NCBI RefSeq assembly: GCF_019977355.1
Contig: NZ_AP024655.1
Span: 682,001-746,000 of the forward strand
DNA: 64,000 nt
Source of the DNA: Arthrobacter sp. NicSoilB8
GTDB lineage: Bacteria > Actinomycetota > Actinomycetes > Actinomycetales > Micrococcaceae
Reading direction: 5' to 3'
A program made the translations under genes and the position numbers. The notes beneath the pieces were generated by a model. It was not told where the DNA came from. It searched no databases and worked only from the letters and a program-made list of their open reading frames with translations. Of the stretch, positions 49,409 through 58,061 are shown one piece after another (within the stretch, counting starts at the first letter, position 1; each line of letters opens with the position of its first letter).

Positions 49409-50149
49409 TCAGTCCGCCGGCTTGAGGACGTAGCCTGCGCCTCGCACGGTGTGGATCATGGGCGCGTGGTTGGCGTCGACCTTCTTGCGGAGGTAGGAAA
49501 TGTACAGTTCCACGATGTTCGCCTGGCCGCCGAAGTCATAGTCCCAGACCCGGTCCAGAATCTGGGCCTTGCTGATGACCCGCTTGGGGTTCTCCATGAG
49601 GTAGCGCAGCAGTTCGAACTGCGTGGCGGTCAGGTGCAGCTCCTCGCCGGCCCGGGTGACTTCACGAGTATCGACATTGAGCACAAGGTCGCCCACCACG
49701 AGTTCGGCGGTGTCCATGGCGGCCACCCCGGAGCGCTGGACCAGCCGGTGCAGGCGCAGCAGGACCTCTTCCATGCTGAACGGCTTCGTGACGTAGTCGT
49801 CGCCGCCCGCCGCCAGACCGGTAATGCGGTCCTGGACGGCGTCCTTGGCCGTCAGGAACAGCGCCGGCACCTCCGGCGCGAACGCGCGGATCCTGCTGAG
49901 CAGCTCGACGCCGTCGAACCCGGGAAGCATCACGTCCAGCACCAGCACGTCGGGACGGAATTCCTTGGCAAGCCGGACCGCAGCGGGCCCGTCGGCCGCC
50001 ACGGCCACGGACCAGCCTGCCATCCGCAGGCCCATGCTCATGAGTTCGGAGAGGCTGGGCTCGTCATCCACCACGAGGGCGCGGATGGGGGAGCCGTCCG
50101 GGTGCGTGAGCTGGGGAAGGTTGTTGGTCATGGAGTGCGAAGTGGCCAT
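49409..50149 (-). CDS. OmpR-family response regulator
   Basis: 246 residues. Receiver domain (about 22-135) with acidic pocket VVDDEP, phospho-Asp in LVLDVMLPG and Lys in FLTAKD; winged-helix DNA-binding domain (about 150-243) with RVISKAQILDRVWDYDFGGQ and VRGAGYVLK. ATG at 50149 has GGAGAG 7 bases upstream. Partner of the kinase at 47777. Similar to TcrA/MprA-type regulators. It is divergent from the membrane protein at 50396, a possible target. Confidence 0.92.
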   Translation of the reverse strand: MATSHSMTNNLPQLTHPDGSPIRALVVDDEPSLSELMSMGLRMAGWSVAVAADGPAAVRLAKEFRPDVLVLDVMLPGFDGVELLSRIRAFAPEVPALFLTAKDAVQDRITGLAAGGDDYVTKPFSMEEVLLRLHRLVQRSGVAAMDTAELVVGDLVLNVDTREVTRAGEELHLTATQFELLRYLMENPKRVISKAQILDRVWDYDFGGQANIVELYISYLRKKVDANHAPMIHTVRGAGYVLKPAD

Positions 50150-50395
50150 GGGACAACTCTCCGATCTGCCGGTTAGGCGGGGCTTTGGGGACCCTGTGCG
50201 GCACCTGTGAATCCCAGCCTAGCGAGCTGGACGCCTCGGCGGGGCCCGACTGGCTCGATCGACGGGACATCCAGCCGACCTTTCGGTCCCGCCGGAAGGT
50301 CACAGGCACGGCTGTCGGCCCGCACAGCCCAGGCACAGGATCGCTCAGCACTCTGGGGGTGAACACAGATCCGCACCCCCTGAAGGAGAAACACC

Positions 50396-51313
50396 ATGAG
50401 CGGTCAGCATCCCGGAACCGGTTCCGGGCCAGCCCCAGCATCCGACCCCGGCGCCGCGACGGCGCCCGCACCAGTGAACACGCCCCCTGCGGCCGGGCAG
50501 CCGGCCCCCGGCGCTACCACCGGGCCGCACGACGCCGGGCAGCCGGCCGCCGCCGTTGTCTCCGGCTGGGGTGCGCTGCCCCCGGCGTCGACGGTTCCTG
50601 CGTCGGCCCCCGCCTGGGGCATGCCCCGGCAGGAGCCGCCGGCCCCTGCTGCCGCAGCAGGCTGGGGCGCGCCGGGAGCCTTCCCTAAAACATCCACTGC
50701 GTCCAAGCCATGGACCCCTCGGCGCGCGCTCGCCGTCGCCGGGGCCGCAGCCGTCCTGGCAGTCGGGGCGGGCGTGGGAGTCTACGCCCTCACCTCAAGT
50801 TCTGCGGCAGCCGACGGAACGACGCTCGGCGCGGCTGGCGGACAAGGCGCCGGCGGCCAGGGTTTCGCTCCCGGTGCGCCGGGTTCTGCGCAGGACGGAT
50901 CCGCGGGCGGCGGCATGCCCGGGCAGGGCGGTCCAGGCGATTTCGCGGCCGGCGGCCTGGGCGGAATGGGCGGCGGCCTTTCCGCAGCCGTTCATGCCGA
51001 GTATGTGGTGCTGCAGGGGAGTGAATACACCACGATGGCCGAGCAGGTGGGCACCGTGAGCGAGGTCAGTTCGTCCGCCGTCACCGTCAAGAGCAGCGAC
51101 GGGTTCACCCGCAGCTATGCGCTGGGAAGCGACGTCGTGGTGAGCAATCTGCAACAGCGGCGCCAGCAGGCCGGCGGCACGGGCACCCAGCTGAGCGTGG
51201 CGGACATCGTCGCCGGCGGGACGGTGCGGATCGTGGCGGCCAAGGACGGCTCCGGCTACACGGCATCCTCCGTCATGGTTGTGGCGGCGACTTCCACAGG
51301 CCAGACCAACTAG
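50396..51313 (+). CDS. Membrane-anchored Gly/Ala-rich protein, DUF5666-like end
   Basis: 305 residues. Long cytoplasmic Pro/Ala/Gly-rich N-terminus (1-105), one membrane helix (about 108-130), a Gly/Gln/Met-rich outer spacer (GAGGQGFAPGAPG... GGLGGMGGGLSAA) and a small beta-rich domain (about 205-300: EQVGTVSEVSSSAVTVKSSDGFTRSY, VADIVAGGTVRIVA) similar to DUF5666 OB-like modules. Ribosome site AAGGAG before the ATG. It is divergent from the two-component pair and probably controlled by it (inference). Role unknown. Confidence 0.75.
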   Translation: MSGQHPGTGSGPAPASDPGAATAPAPVNTPPAAGQPAPGATTGPHDAGQPAAAVVSGWGALPPASTVPASAPAWGMPRQEPPAPAAAAGWGAPGAFPKTSTASKPWTPRRALAVAGAAAVLAVGAGVGVYALTSSSAAADGTTLGAAGGQGAGGQGFAPGAPGSAQDGSAGGGMPGQGGPGDFAAGGLGGMGGGLSAAVHAEYVVLQGSEYTTMAEQVGTVSEVSSSAVTVKSSDGFTRSYALGSDVVVSNLQQRRQQAGGTGTQLSVADIVAGGTVRIVAAKDGSGYTASSVMVVAATSTGQTN

Positions 51314-51869
51314 TCCCGCCAAGGCGCATATTAGGGCGCGCACTGCCGCCGGGTCCGGCCAGCCCGGCGGCGTGCCCACTCCGTGGACGGCCAGGCGGCC
51401 CGCAGGGCACCTGCCCGGTTTTGCCGCTTTGCGATGCTGTGAATTATTTCTGCAATCCGACGCTCGCGACCGAATAAAATTCGGAAAAAGTCGCCCGCCA
51501 ACCCTTTCCGTCGGAAAAACACTTGTTATTTTATTACGCCGGTGGAATTGTGACTTGCGCTACAATTCGACGATCCGTCTCACAATGTGGAACCAGGGGT
51601 CCATTGTTACTTGCACGTTCGCATTGTTACGTTGCACACTTCAATTGTGAACAAGAACTCAACAGCACCTGCAGACGCAGCTTCCTGGATCAGCACACCC
51701 GCTGGTACCGAGATGCGCTGTTGTCGAATGCACGCCTAACTTTTACACCCCAAAAGTTTCTAGGCATTCGCCCCCCAGCCCAGAGTCGGGCGCCCCTCCC
51801 CAGTTTTCATTGCGGGGAAAGTAGCATTCGAGCCGCGATGACGGCCATTCACATTGAGGTAAGCATTCC
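51314..51869 (+). promoter_or_regulatory. Long AT-richer leader with ATTGT(T/G)AC repeats
   Basis: 555 bases without a supported gene, clearly richer in A+T than its surroundings. It contains ATTGTGAC at 51547, ATTGTTAC at 51603 and 51623 (20 bases apart) and ATTGTGAA at 51644. Such spaced direct repeats suggest binding of a winged-helix (OmpR-type) regulator, possibly the product of the next gene. No terminator or known riboswitch is recognised. Confidence 0.55.
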
Positions 51870-52733
51870 ATGTCAGTTGCATCCGGATACGTCCACATCT
51901 CCGTCCGTAACGCCAGCAAGGCCGGCCAGGCCTCCGGGATTCGCCAGGGCTTTGGCGGCCGCTCCGCCTTCGCCCCTGCCGGATCCGCCGGCAGCTTCCC
52001 GGCTCCCGGATATGCAGCCCAGGGGTACAACCCTGACTCCTACGGCCAGCTCCGTGCCGTTCCGCCTGCTCCCGCCACGGCGCCCACTCCCGTGATCGCT
52101 CCGGGCACCGGCGGCGCCGTGCGTCCGGCCCCGAGCGACAACGTCGCCCGCGGCTTCGTCCTGTACATGGGGATTGACGAGGAAACCGCAGCCGCTGCCG
52201 GCACCTCGATTGCGAAGCTGGCCCAGGAGATCCGGGCCTACGCACAGTCGCTCGTTGCCGGCGCCGAGAGCTACGCTGCCGTCGCCGTCGCGCCGGCCAG
52301 CGCCCCGGGTTCCGCCCTCGACGTCGTCCGCTCGACCTTCGGCGACCCGACTGCCGGGGCCCGCCAGCGCACCGAGACCGCACGACTGCAGCAGCCGCAG
52401 GATCCGCGCCCCTCCGGAGTGCTGATCGACCTCGCCCGCCGTGAGGTGCACCTCGACGGCGAATCCCTGAACCTGACTTTCAAGGAATTCGAGCTCCTGA
52501 ACTACCTCGTGGAGAACGGCACCCGCACCGTGGGCCGCGACGAACTCCTCGAGGGCCTGTGGCGCAACGCCGAGGAAGTCCCGAACGAACGGACCATTGA
52601 CGTCCACATCCGCCGCCTGCGTTCCAAGCTCGGCCGCCTCGCCAACACTGTGCGCACCGTCCGCGGCCAGGGATACCGCTTTTACGAGCACCCGGAGGTC
52701 GTCGTCTGGGCCGCTCCGGAATACTCGATCTAG
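51870..52733 (+). CDS. Orphan winged-helix transcriptional regulator
   Basis: 287 residues. The C-terminal 95 residues are an OmpR-type DNA-binding domain (VHLDGESLNLTFKEFELLNYLV, EEVPNERTIDVHIRRLRSKLG, VRTVRGQGYRFY). The N-terminal half lacks any receiver phospho-site: an Ala/Pro/Gly-rich region (1-90), then a small alpha/beta module (about 95-150, GFVLYMGIDEETAAAAGTSIAKLAQEIRAYAQSLV). It is therefore not a normal response regulator. A GAGG lies 12 bases before the ATG. Preceded by a long leader and followed by a strong terminator. Confidence 0.82.
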   Translation: MSVASGYVHISVRNASKAGQASGIRQGFGGRSAFAPAGSAGSFPAPGYAAQGYNPDSYGQLRAVPPAPATAPTPVIAPGTGGAVRPAPSDNVARGFVLYMGIDEETAAAAGTSIAKLAQEIRAYAQSLVAGAESYAAVAVAPASAPGSALDVVRSTFGDPTAGARQRTETARLQQPQDPRPSGVLIDLARREVHLDGESLNLTFKEFELLNYLVENGTRTVGRDELLEGLWRNAEEVPNERTIDVHIRRLRSKLGRLANTVRTVRGQGYRFYEHPEVVVWAAPEYSI

Positions 52734-52747
52734 CTTCTAGCCCACGC

Positions 52748-52782
52748 AAAGCGCCCGCCTCTTCTTAGGGAGCGGGCGCTTT
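52748..52782 (+). terminator. Terminator after the winged-helix gene
   Basis: AAAGCGCCCGC pairs with GCGGGCGCTTT around a 13-base loop, followed by TCGCTTTCG. Confidence 0.8.
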
Positions 52783-53091
52783 CGCTTTCGCGGCACGATC
52801 CCTCGGCGCCTGCGCTCGCCTCTCCCCGCCGTCCCCCTAACCTCGCAAGCTCGGTCAGGGAACCCCGACGGCGGAGCTCACGCAACAACGGCGCTTTCGG
52901 GATGTGCCGCTGCGCTACAGCGCCCGCGCTGCGCATTGGGCGCTTTGGGTGGGCTGACTGACGGGCATGTGCCTCCGCGGCTGAGGCCCCAAATCCGGCG
53001 AGCCGCCGTTAGTGAGTGGCGGTTGGACTCTGTTGCGTTTCTTGGGTCCGGCGTAGTCTCGGACCGTTGAGCCGACTATTGGGAGGAAGAC
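52783..53091. other. Intergenic region, no gene seen
   Basis: 309 bases rich in GC with short imperfect inverted repeats (for example GCGCTGCGCTACAGCGC-like stretches near 52910-52935). No supported reading frame; it ends with the GGGAGGAAG ribosome site of the dodecin gene. Confidence 0.4.
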
Positions 53092-53295
53092 ATGTCTGTT
53101 GCACGGATTACTACCCTGAGCGCGAACTCCAAGACCTCGTTTGATGCTGCCATCAAGGAGGGTATCGACCGGGCCAACAAGACCCTGCGCAACGTCACGG
53201 GGGCGTGGGTCAAGGAACAAAAGGTTGAAATCAGCGACGGCGCCGTCGTTGCCTGGCATGTCGTGCTGGAAGTGACCTTCGTCCTTGAGGACTGA
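53092..53295 (+). CDS. Dodecin family flavin-binding protein
   Basis: 67 residues, the usual dodecin length: SKTSFDAAIKEGIDRANKTLRNVTGAWVKEQKVEISDGAVVAWHVVLEVTF, one beta-alpha-beta-beta unit. The Trp in GAWVKEQ and the Gln are the flavin-stacking and hydrogen-bonding positions in bacterial dodecins, which store FMN or FAD as dodecamers. GGGAGGAAG ribosome site. Monocistronic. Confidence 0.9.
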   Translation: MSVARITTLSANSKTSFDAAIKEGIDRANKTLRNVTGAWVKEQKVEISDGAVVAWHVVLEVTFVLED

Positions 53296-53350
53296 ACCGC
53301 CGCTGCTGGGATGCGCGCCCGGGAACCAGCCGCCGCATTAGGATTGGGTC

Positions 53351-53878
53351 ATGAGCGCGCATCACATCAAACGGCTGGTGATCATGCGGCACGCCAAGTC
53401 CGACTGGCCCGGCGGGGTTGCCGACCACGAACGGCCGCTCGAAGAGCGCGGCCACAAGGATGCCCCCGTCGCCGGAAAGTGGCTGCTGAAGCACGACCTG
53501 GTGCCTGATTTCATTCTCTGCTCCAGCTCGCTCCGGACCCGCCAGACGTGCACCTGGGTGTGCCACGCGCTAGGCGACAAGGCGCCGACGCCCAAGCTTG
53601 AGGACGGCCTGTATGCCGCGCCCGCCTCGCGCATGCTGGCAGTCATCAACCACGTTCCGGACACCGTGAACACGCTCATGGTGATCTCACACATGCCCGG
53701 CGTGCAGGATCTCGCCATGCATCTGGCCTCGCGCGATTCCGATCACGATGCCTATATGGACGCCGCCACCCGCTATCCGACCAGCGGACTGACTGTGCTG
53801 GAAACGGAGAAGTCGTGGGCCGAACTGGACGGACAGGACGCCAGGCTCACCCATTTCAAGGTCCCGCGCGCCAAATAG
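53351..53878 (+). CDS. SixA-like histidine phosphatase
   Basis: 175 residues. The phosphohistidine motif VIMRHAKSDWP (catalytic His) is followed by CSSSLRTRQT with the second Arg and by VISHMPG with the second catalytic His. Length and RHAKS form match SixA-type phosphatases, which act on phosphohistidine in phosphorelays or on small phosphates. Cytoplasmic. Confidence 0.88.
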   Translation: MSAHHIKRLVIMRHAKSDWPGGVADHERPLEERGHKDAPVAGKWLLKHDLVPDFILCSSSLRTRQTCTWVCHALGDKAPTPKLEDGLYAAPASRMLAVINHVPDTVNTLMVISHMPGVQDLAMHLASRDSDHDAYMDAATRYPTSGLTVLETEKSWAELDGQDARLTHFKVPRAK

Positions 53879-54016
53879 CGTCCGGACTGCCCTTGCGGGA
53901 GCCCGGGCCCATGGCCACTGGCTCCGTTCTGCGGTTTACTGTTCCTGTTTACTGATGTGGTTTTTTCCAGTGGTTTTGGGGCAGGTAGTGCAACCTCAGA
54001 GAAAAGGCGGATCAAC

Positions 54017-54571
54017 GTGGATTCAGGGCAGCTCATAGGAATAATAGTCGGCATTGTCGTGGTGCTGGCGATCGTCGCGGTGGCAGTCATGATCAGCCGC
54101 AAGCGCAAGGTGGCCGCGGACCGGAACCGCGCCGCCGAGATGCGTGAACAGGCCAAGGCGGACGAGTTCGCGGCGCGGGAACGTGAGGCCAAGGCGGCGC
54201 GAGCGGAAGCCGACGCCAAGGAGGCCGAACTCCAGGCCGAGCGCCTGCGGGAGGAAGCCCGCGGCCGCCAGGAGGAAGCCGAAAAGGTCCGCTCCGGCGC
54301 GCAGGAACAACTTCGCAAGGCCGATGAACTGGACCCGGACGTGGTCACCTCTGAACGTGACCGTGCAACCGCCGAGGACGCTGCGGTCCGCGGGAACCCG
54401 CGGACCGACCCGGCTACCGGCGGCCCCGTTTCCGGTGCTCCCGCTCACACCGACCCCGTTCACACCGATCCCATTCCCGGCGAGCAGCGAAGCCGCGAGG
54501 ATGTGCCCCGCACCGACACCGCCCAGGATCCGGACACCAACCCCCGGGAGGGGAATCCGCGGAACCTCTGA
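54017..54571 (+). CDS. Single-span membrane protein with coiled coil
   Basis: 184 residues from GTG 54017 (AAAAGGCGG upstream); the longer frame starting at 53957 lacks a ribosome site. N-terminal helix (about 5-27), a charged coiled coil rich in Arg/Glu/Ala (about 30-115, EREAKAARAEADAKEAELQAERLREEA) and a polar Pro/Asp/Thr tail. Topology suggests the coil is cytoplasmic. No enzyme motif. Function unknown. Confidence 0.72.
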   Translation: MDSGQLIGIIVGIVVVLAIVAVAVMISRKRKVAADRNRAAEMREQAKADEFAAREREAKAARAEADAKEAELQAERLREEARGRQEEAEKVRSGAQEQLRKADELDPDVVTSERDRATAEDAAVRGNPRTDPATGGPVSGAPAHTDPVHTDPIPGEQRSREDVPRTDTAQDPDTNPREGNPRNL

Positions 54572-54619
54572 TGGCCCGGGGTGCTGCTACCGGCACCGCA
54601 ACCGGACTCACCGCCGACC

Positions 54620-55336
54620 TTAGCGGCGGGCGGAGGTCCGGGTAGGCGACTTGGCAGCGGGCGGCTTGACCGATGATTTCGGTGCCGGGGAGCGGACCGG
54701 CGACCTGGCCGCCGTCGACTTGGTGGACGGCACCCTAGCGGGCGACTTGGCTGACGGCTGGGCCGGTGACTTGGCGGCCGGCCGGGCCACCGCCCGCGGT
54801 GCCGCCGGGCGCGCGGCGGTTCCCCGCGCCGTCGGACGCGCCGCTGATGGCAGCGGCCCCGCGGATCGCGCCCCGGCTCGTGAGACGGCCGCCGGACGGC
54901 GTCCCGAAGCAGTGCCCGGGGAACGCCGGCCGCGGTTCCTGCCGGGCAGGACCGTGCCCGCGAACAACAGCAGCAGCGTGACGGCTCCGGCCGCCGCGGC
55001 CAGATAGAAGTACAAGTCCGGGTGCGCGGAGTCGACCCGCGTGGACAGGGCGTCGGGATCGGGATTGAAGGCCAGTCCCCACTGGCGCAGGAACGCGATC
55101 CCGAATGCGATAAAGAGGATGCTGCCCAAACCGCTCGCGGCCAAGGTCTTGTGCCGCCGCCGGACCACGACCTCGGCCACACAGGCCACATAGGCGGTGG
55201 CCGAAGCCCCGACGAACCACAGGAGCACCGTCTCGTGGAGGGTGATCCCGGTCAGAACCAGGAGCGCCAAGGCGGCGAGGAACGCACCGATGGCGATCTT
55301 TCCGCTGATACCCATGTGACGCATGTGAACAATCAT
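54620..55336 (-). CDS. Membrane protein with histone-H1-like basic tail
   Basis: 238 residues; ATG at 55336 overlaps the TetR stop (ATGA). Four membrane helices (about 10-28, 33-52, 65-83 and 112-131) are followed by a 100-residue tail built of Ala/Pro/Ser/Lys/Arg with SP-K/R units (AAKSPAQPSAKSPARVPSTK and similar), like eukaryotic H1 or actinobacterial Lsr2/HU C-terminal tails. The tail could bind DNA, RNA or acidic polymers. Last gene of the operon with the degenerate ABC ATPase, YhgE and TetR. Confidence 0.72.
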   Translation of the reverse strand: MIVHMRHMGISGKIAIGAFLAALALLVLTGITLHETVLLWFVGASATAYVACVAEVVVRRRHKTLAASGLGSILFIAFGIAFLRQWGLAFNPDPDALSTRVDSAHPDLYFYLAAAAGAVTLLLLFAGTVLPGRNRGRRSPGTASGRRPAAVSRAGARSAGPLPSAARPTARGTAARPAAPRAVARPAAKSPAQPSAKSPARVPSTKSTAARSPVRSPAPKSSVKPPAAKSPTRTSARR

Positions 55337-55995
55337 GCCTGAGCGGGCGGCTGCTTCACGACGTAGCCGCGCATGGAGGCCATTATTGCCGCCACGCTCT
55401 GTTCCCTGGTCCGCTCGGGGTTGTACGTCTGGCGGTCCAGGCCCACCACGAAACAGGCCCCGAAAATTGCCGTTTCGAGGCTGCCCCGGGATACTCCGGG
55501 GTCCACGGGATAGGCGGCGGCGACGCCGTCGATGGCCGAGCCGATCACGGCCAGCAGGCGCCCGCGGAGCTCGGCAAAGGTGTCCTGCCATTCGCTGGGG
55601 GTCCGCCAGTTTTCGCTGACCCACAGCCGGGCGAAGGACGGGTACTCGGCCATGAAGTCCATGGCCTGGCCGATCATCTCCTCCATGGCGGCGAGGGGGT
55701 CGGCGGAGTCGTCGCGGACGCTCAGGAGCCGTGCCATGAGGATGTCCACCCCGTGGCGCAGCAGCTGGGCAATCAGGTCCGACTTGCTGCCGAAGTTGTA
55801 GTACACCGTGCCCTTGGACACCCCTGCGGCCGTGGCGATCTCATCGACGGTCACGCCCGCCGCGCCGCGCTCGCCGATCAGTTCCATGGAGGCCTCGAAC
55901 AGTTTCTGTTTCGTGGCGTTCGTGCGGCCGGGGCGGAGCTTTTTCTCCGGGTCCGCGGAGCCTGCCGTGCTGCCGCCGCTGGGGCTGGTGGTCAT
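55333..55995 (-). CDS. TetR-family regulator
   Basis: 220 residues. HTH near residues 45-75 (GVTVDEIATAAGVSKGTVYYNFGSKSDLIAQLL) and an all-helical effector domain with aromatic residues. The start overlaps the YhgE stop (ATGA). It is the third gene of an operon whose promoter has a dyad AACTGACCAGTCAGTT between the -35 and -10, so it most likely represses its own operon until a ligand, perhaps an exported compound, is bound. Confidence 0.9.
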   Translation of the reverse strand: MTTSPSGGSTAGSADPEKKLRPGRTNATKQKLFEASMELIGERGAAGVTVDEIATAAGVSKGTVYYNFGSKSDLIAQLLRHGVDILMARLLSVRDDSADPLAAMEEMIGQAMDFMAEYPSFARLWVSENWRTPSEWQDTFAELRGRLLAVIGSAIDGVAAAYPVDPGVSRGSLETAIFGACFVVGLDRQTYNPERTREQSVAAIMASMRGYVVKQPPAQA

Positions 55996-58061
55996 ACGGC
56001 GATCTCCGGTTTCAGGGTCTTGAGGGTCCAGTATTTGTTCTTGCGGACGGCTGCGGTTGACAGTGCCAGTCCCAGCAAAGTGTAGCCAACCAGCCCCAGC
56101 ATGGTGGGCAGGATGATCGCGAGGTCCGCACCGTAGATCAGGTGCCGCATGCCGCTGACCACGTAGCCCATCGGCAGGATCTGGTGCACCACGTGCAGCG
56201 GCTCGGGCGTGGTCTGCCACGGGAAGGTGCCGCCGGAGGACACCAGCTGCAGTACCAGCAGGATCAGCACCACCAGCTTGCCGGGCGAGCCCAGCAGCGC
56301 CACCACGCCCTGGATGATGGCGCTGAACGCCATCGCGGCCGCCAGCATGAGGAACCACATCAGCACCGGATGGGCGGGGTCCAGTCCGAGTCCCAGATCC
56401 ACCACGAGGGTCAGCAGGCTTGCCTGGACGGCGGACACCGCCAGGAACGGAAGCCAGCCGCCCGCGGCAATCTTCCAGGCGGGTGCATTCGAGGCCAGCG
56501 CGCGCTGGGTCACCGGCCGCATCGCCTGCACGAGCATGAAGATGCCGATCCACAAGGACAGCGTCAGGAAGAACGGTGCCAGCCCGGCGCCGTAGGACCC
56601 GGCTTTCGCCTGCGAGACATTGCTGACGGCGACGGGGTCCGCCATGACCTTGGAGAGGCTGTCCTTTTGGGCGTCATCGGGGTTGGGGACCTTGCCGGCG
56701 CCCTGGGCGAGTTCCCCGGCCAGCGTTCCCGCGCCGTCGGAGGCCGTGGCCGCGCCGCTCTCCAGCTGCGCCGCGCCGTCGTCGAGTTTCTGGGTTCCCT
56801 GCGCGAGCTTGCCGGCGCCGTCGACGGCGTTCTGCTGGCCGGCGGCGAGGGCGGCGGAACCGCCGGCGAGCTGGTCCGCCCCGGCGGATGCCTTGGCGAC
56901 GGCGTCGCTAAGGGCCGGAGCGGTGCGGGCCAGTTGCGCGGCGCCGGCGCTGACGGCGGCGGATCCGTCGGAAAGCTTCTGGACCTGGGCGGCGGCGGCC
57001 TGGAGTTTGGCGGCGGACGCGGACGCGGGAGACGCGGCCGGCGGCGCGGGGGTGGCATCGACGTCGGCCACTACCTTGTCGGCCTGCTCCTGGGTGAGGA
57101 CCCCGGAGGCGACCAGACGGGACGTGGACGCCACCACCCGGCTCCGCTGGCCCTCCGCGGCGGCTTGTTGCGCGGCCTGCTGCGCGGCGGCCAGCTGCCC
57201 GGGGATGGCCTGCATCTGGGTGTTGAGCGCGGCGTTGCCGGCCGCCACCTGGGCGGCGCCGTCAGCCAGTTGCTGTGCACTGGCGGGCAGGGCCGCCGTC
57301 TTGTCCTTGAGCTGGGTGAGCCCGCCGCTGAGCTCGCCGGCACCGGCGCTGAGTGACGCGGCACCGTCCCGGAGCTCGACCTCGCCGTTGTACAGCTCGG
57401 CGGCGCCGGTCTTGAGCTCGCCGGTGCCCTGGTGCAGGGTCACGGTGCCGTCGTGGAGCCGGGCGACGCCGTCCGCCAGCCGGGCCGCGCCATCGGAGGC
57501 TTTGAGCATCTGCGTATGAATGGTGCCGAACCCGGTGAGGAGCTGGTTGGCGGTCTCCTCGCCCACCTCCTTGGCCACCGTTGTGTGCACGGCGGTGGTG
57601 AGCTTGTCCACGATCGTGCTCAGCAGGTAGTTGTTGGCATCGTTGGTGGTGACATTGAGCATGGCCTGGTTGGCGGCGTCGAAGCTGCCGGGGGAGACGA
57701 GGTTCGCCGAAAAGTCTTCCGGGATCTTCAGCGCGAACGCGTACGTGCCGTTGCTGACGCCCCGGTCTGCTTCCTCGGTGCTGGCGACCGTTTTCCAGTT
57801 GAAGACGTGGCCGTCCACGAGGCTCTCGGCCACTTTCTTGCCGGCCTCCAGCCGCGTGCCGTCCTCCGAAGCGGCGCCGGAGTCCTGGACCACCAGGGCG
57901 GCATCGATCTGGTTCAGTTTGCCGTACGGATCCCAGTTGGCGTAGAGGTACACGGCTCCGTAGAGCAGCGGGACGAGTGCCAGGGCCAGGATGGTCAGCT
58001 TGGGCAGGAGCCCGCCGGTCATGCGTTTGAGCTCGGAGCGGGCCAGCCGCAGCACAGTCAC
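55992..58061 (-). CDS. YhgE/Pip-domain membrane protein (DUF3533-like transporter)
   Basis: 689 residues. One N-terminal membrane helix (about 20-42), a long outer region with repeated heptad-like LADGAAxLxxG units (about 185-470) and a C-terminal block of six helices. This architecture is that of YhgE/Pip proteins, which are ABC-2-like and related to type VII secretion EsaA/phage receptor Pip. GTG start overlaps the stop of the ATPase-like gene. Probably an efflux or envelope protein driven by, or regulated through, that neighbour. Confidence 0.87.
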   Translation of the reverse strand: MTVLRLARSELKRMTGGLLPKLTILALALVPLLYGAVYLYANWDPYGKLNQIDAALVVQDSGAASEDGTRLEAGKKVAESLVDGHVFNWKTVASTEEADRGVSNGTYAFALKIPEDFSANLVSPGSFDAANQAMLNVTTNDANNYLLSTIVDKLTTAVHTTVAKEVGEETANQLLTGFGTIHTQMLKASDGAARLADGVARLHDGTVTLHQGTGELKTGAAELYNGEVELRDGAASLSAGAGELSGGLTQLKDKTAALPASAQQLADGAAQVAAGNAALNTQMQAIPGQLAAAQQAAQQAAAEGQRSRVVASTSRLVASGVLTQEQADKVVADVDATPAPPAASPASASAAKLQAAAAQVQKLSDGSAAVSAGAAQLARTAPALSDAVAKASAGADQLAGGSAALAAGQQNAVDGAGKLAQGTQKLDDGAAQLESGAATASDGAGTLAGELAQGAGKVPNPDDAQKDSLSKVMADPVAVSNVSQAKAGSYGAGLAPFFLTLSLWIGIFMLVQAMRPVTQRALASNAPAWKIAAGGWLPFLAVSAVQASLLTLVVDLGLGLDPAHPVLMWFLMLAAAMAFSAIIQGVVALLGSPGKLVVLILLVLQLVSSGGTFPWQTTPEPLHVVHQILPMGYVVSGMRHLIYGADLAIILPTMLGLVGYTLLGLALSTAAVRKNKYWTLKTLKPEIAV

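Noticed and set aside
54616..55000. Plus-strand frame with Gly/Asp/Ala-rich repeats opposite the basic tail
   Set aside because: It is the complement of the Lys/Pro/Ala tail repeats and has no start signal.
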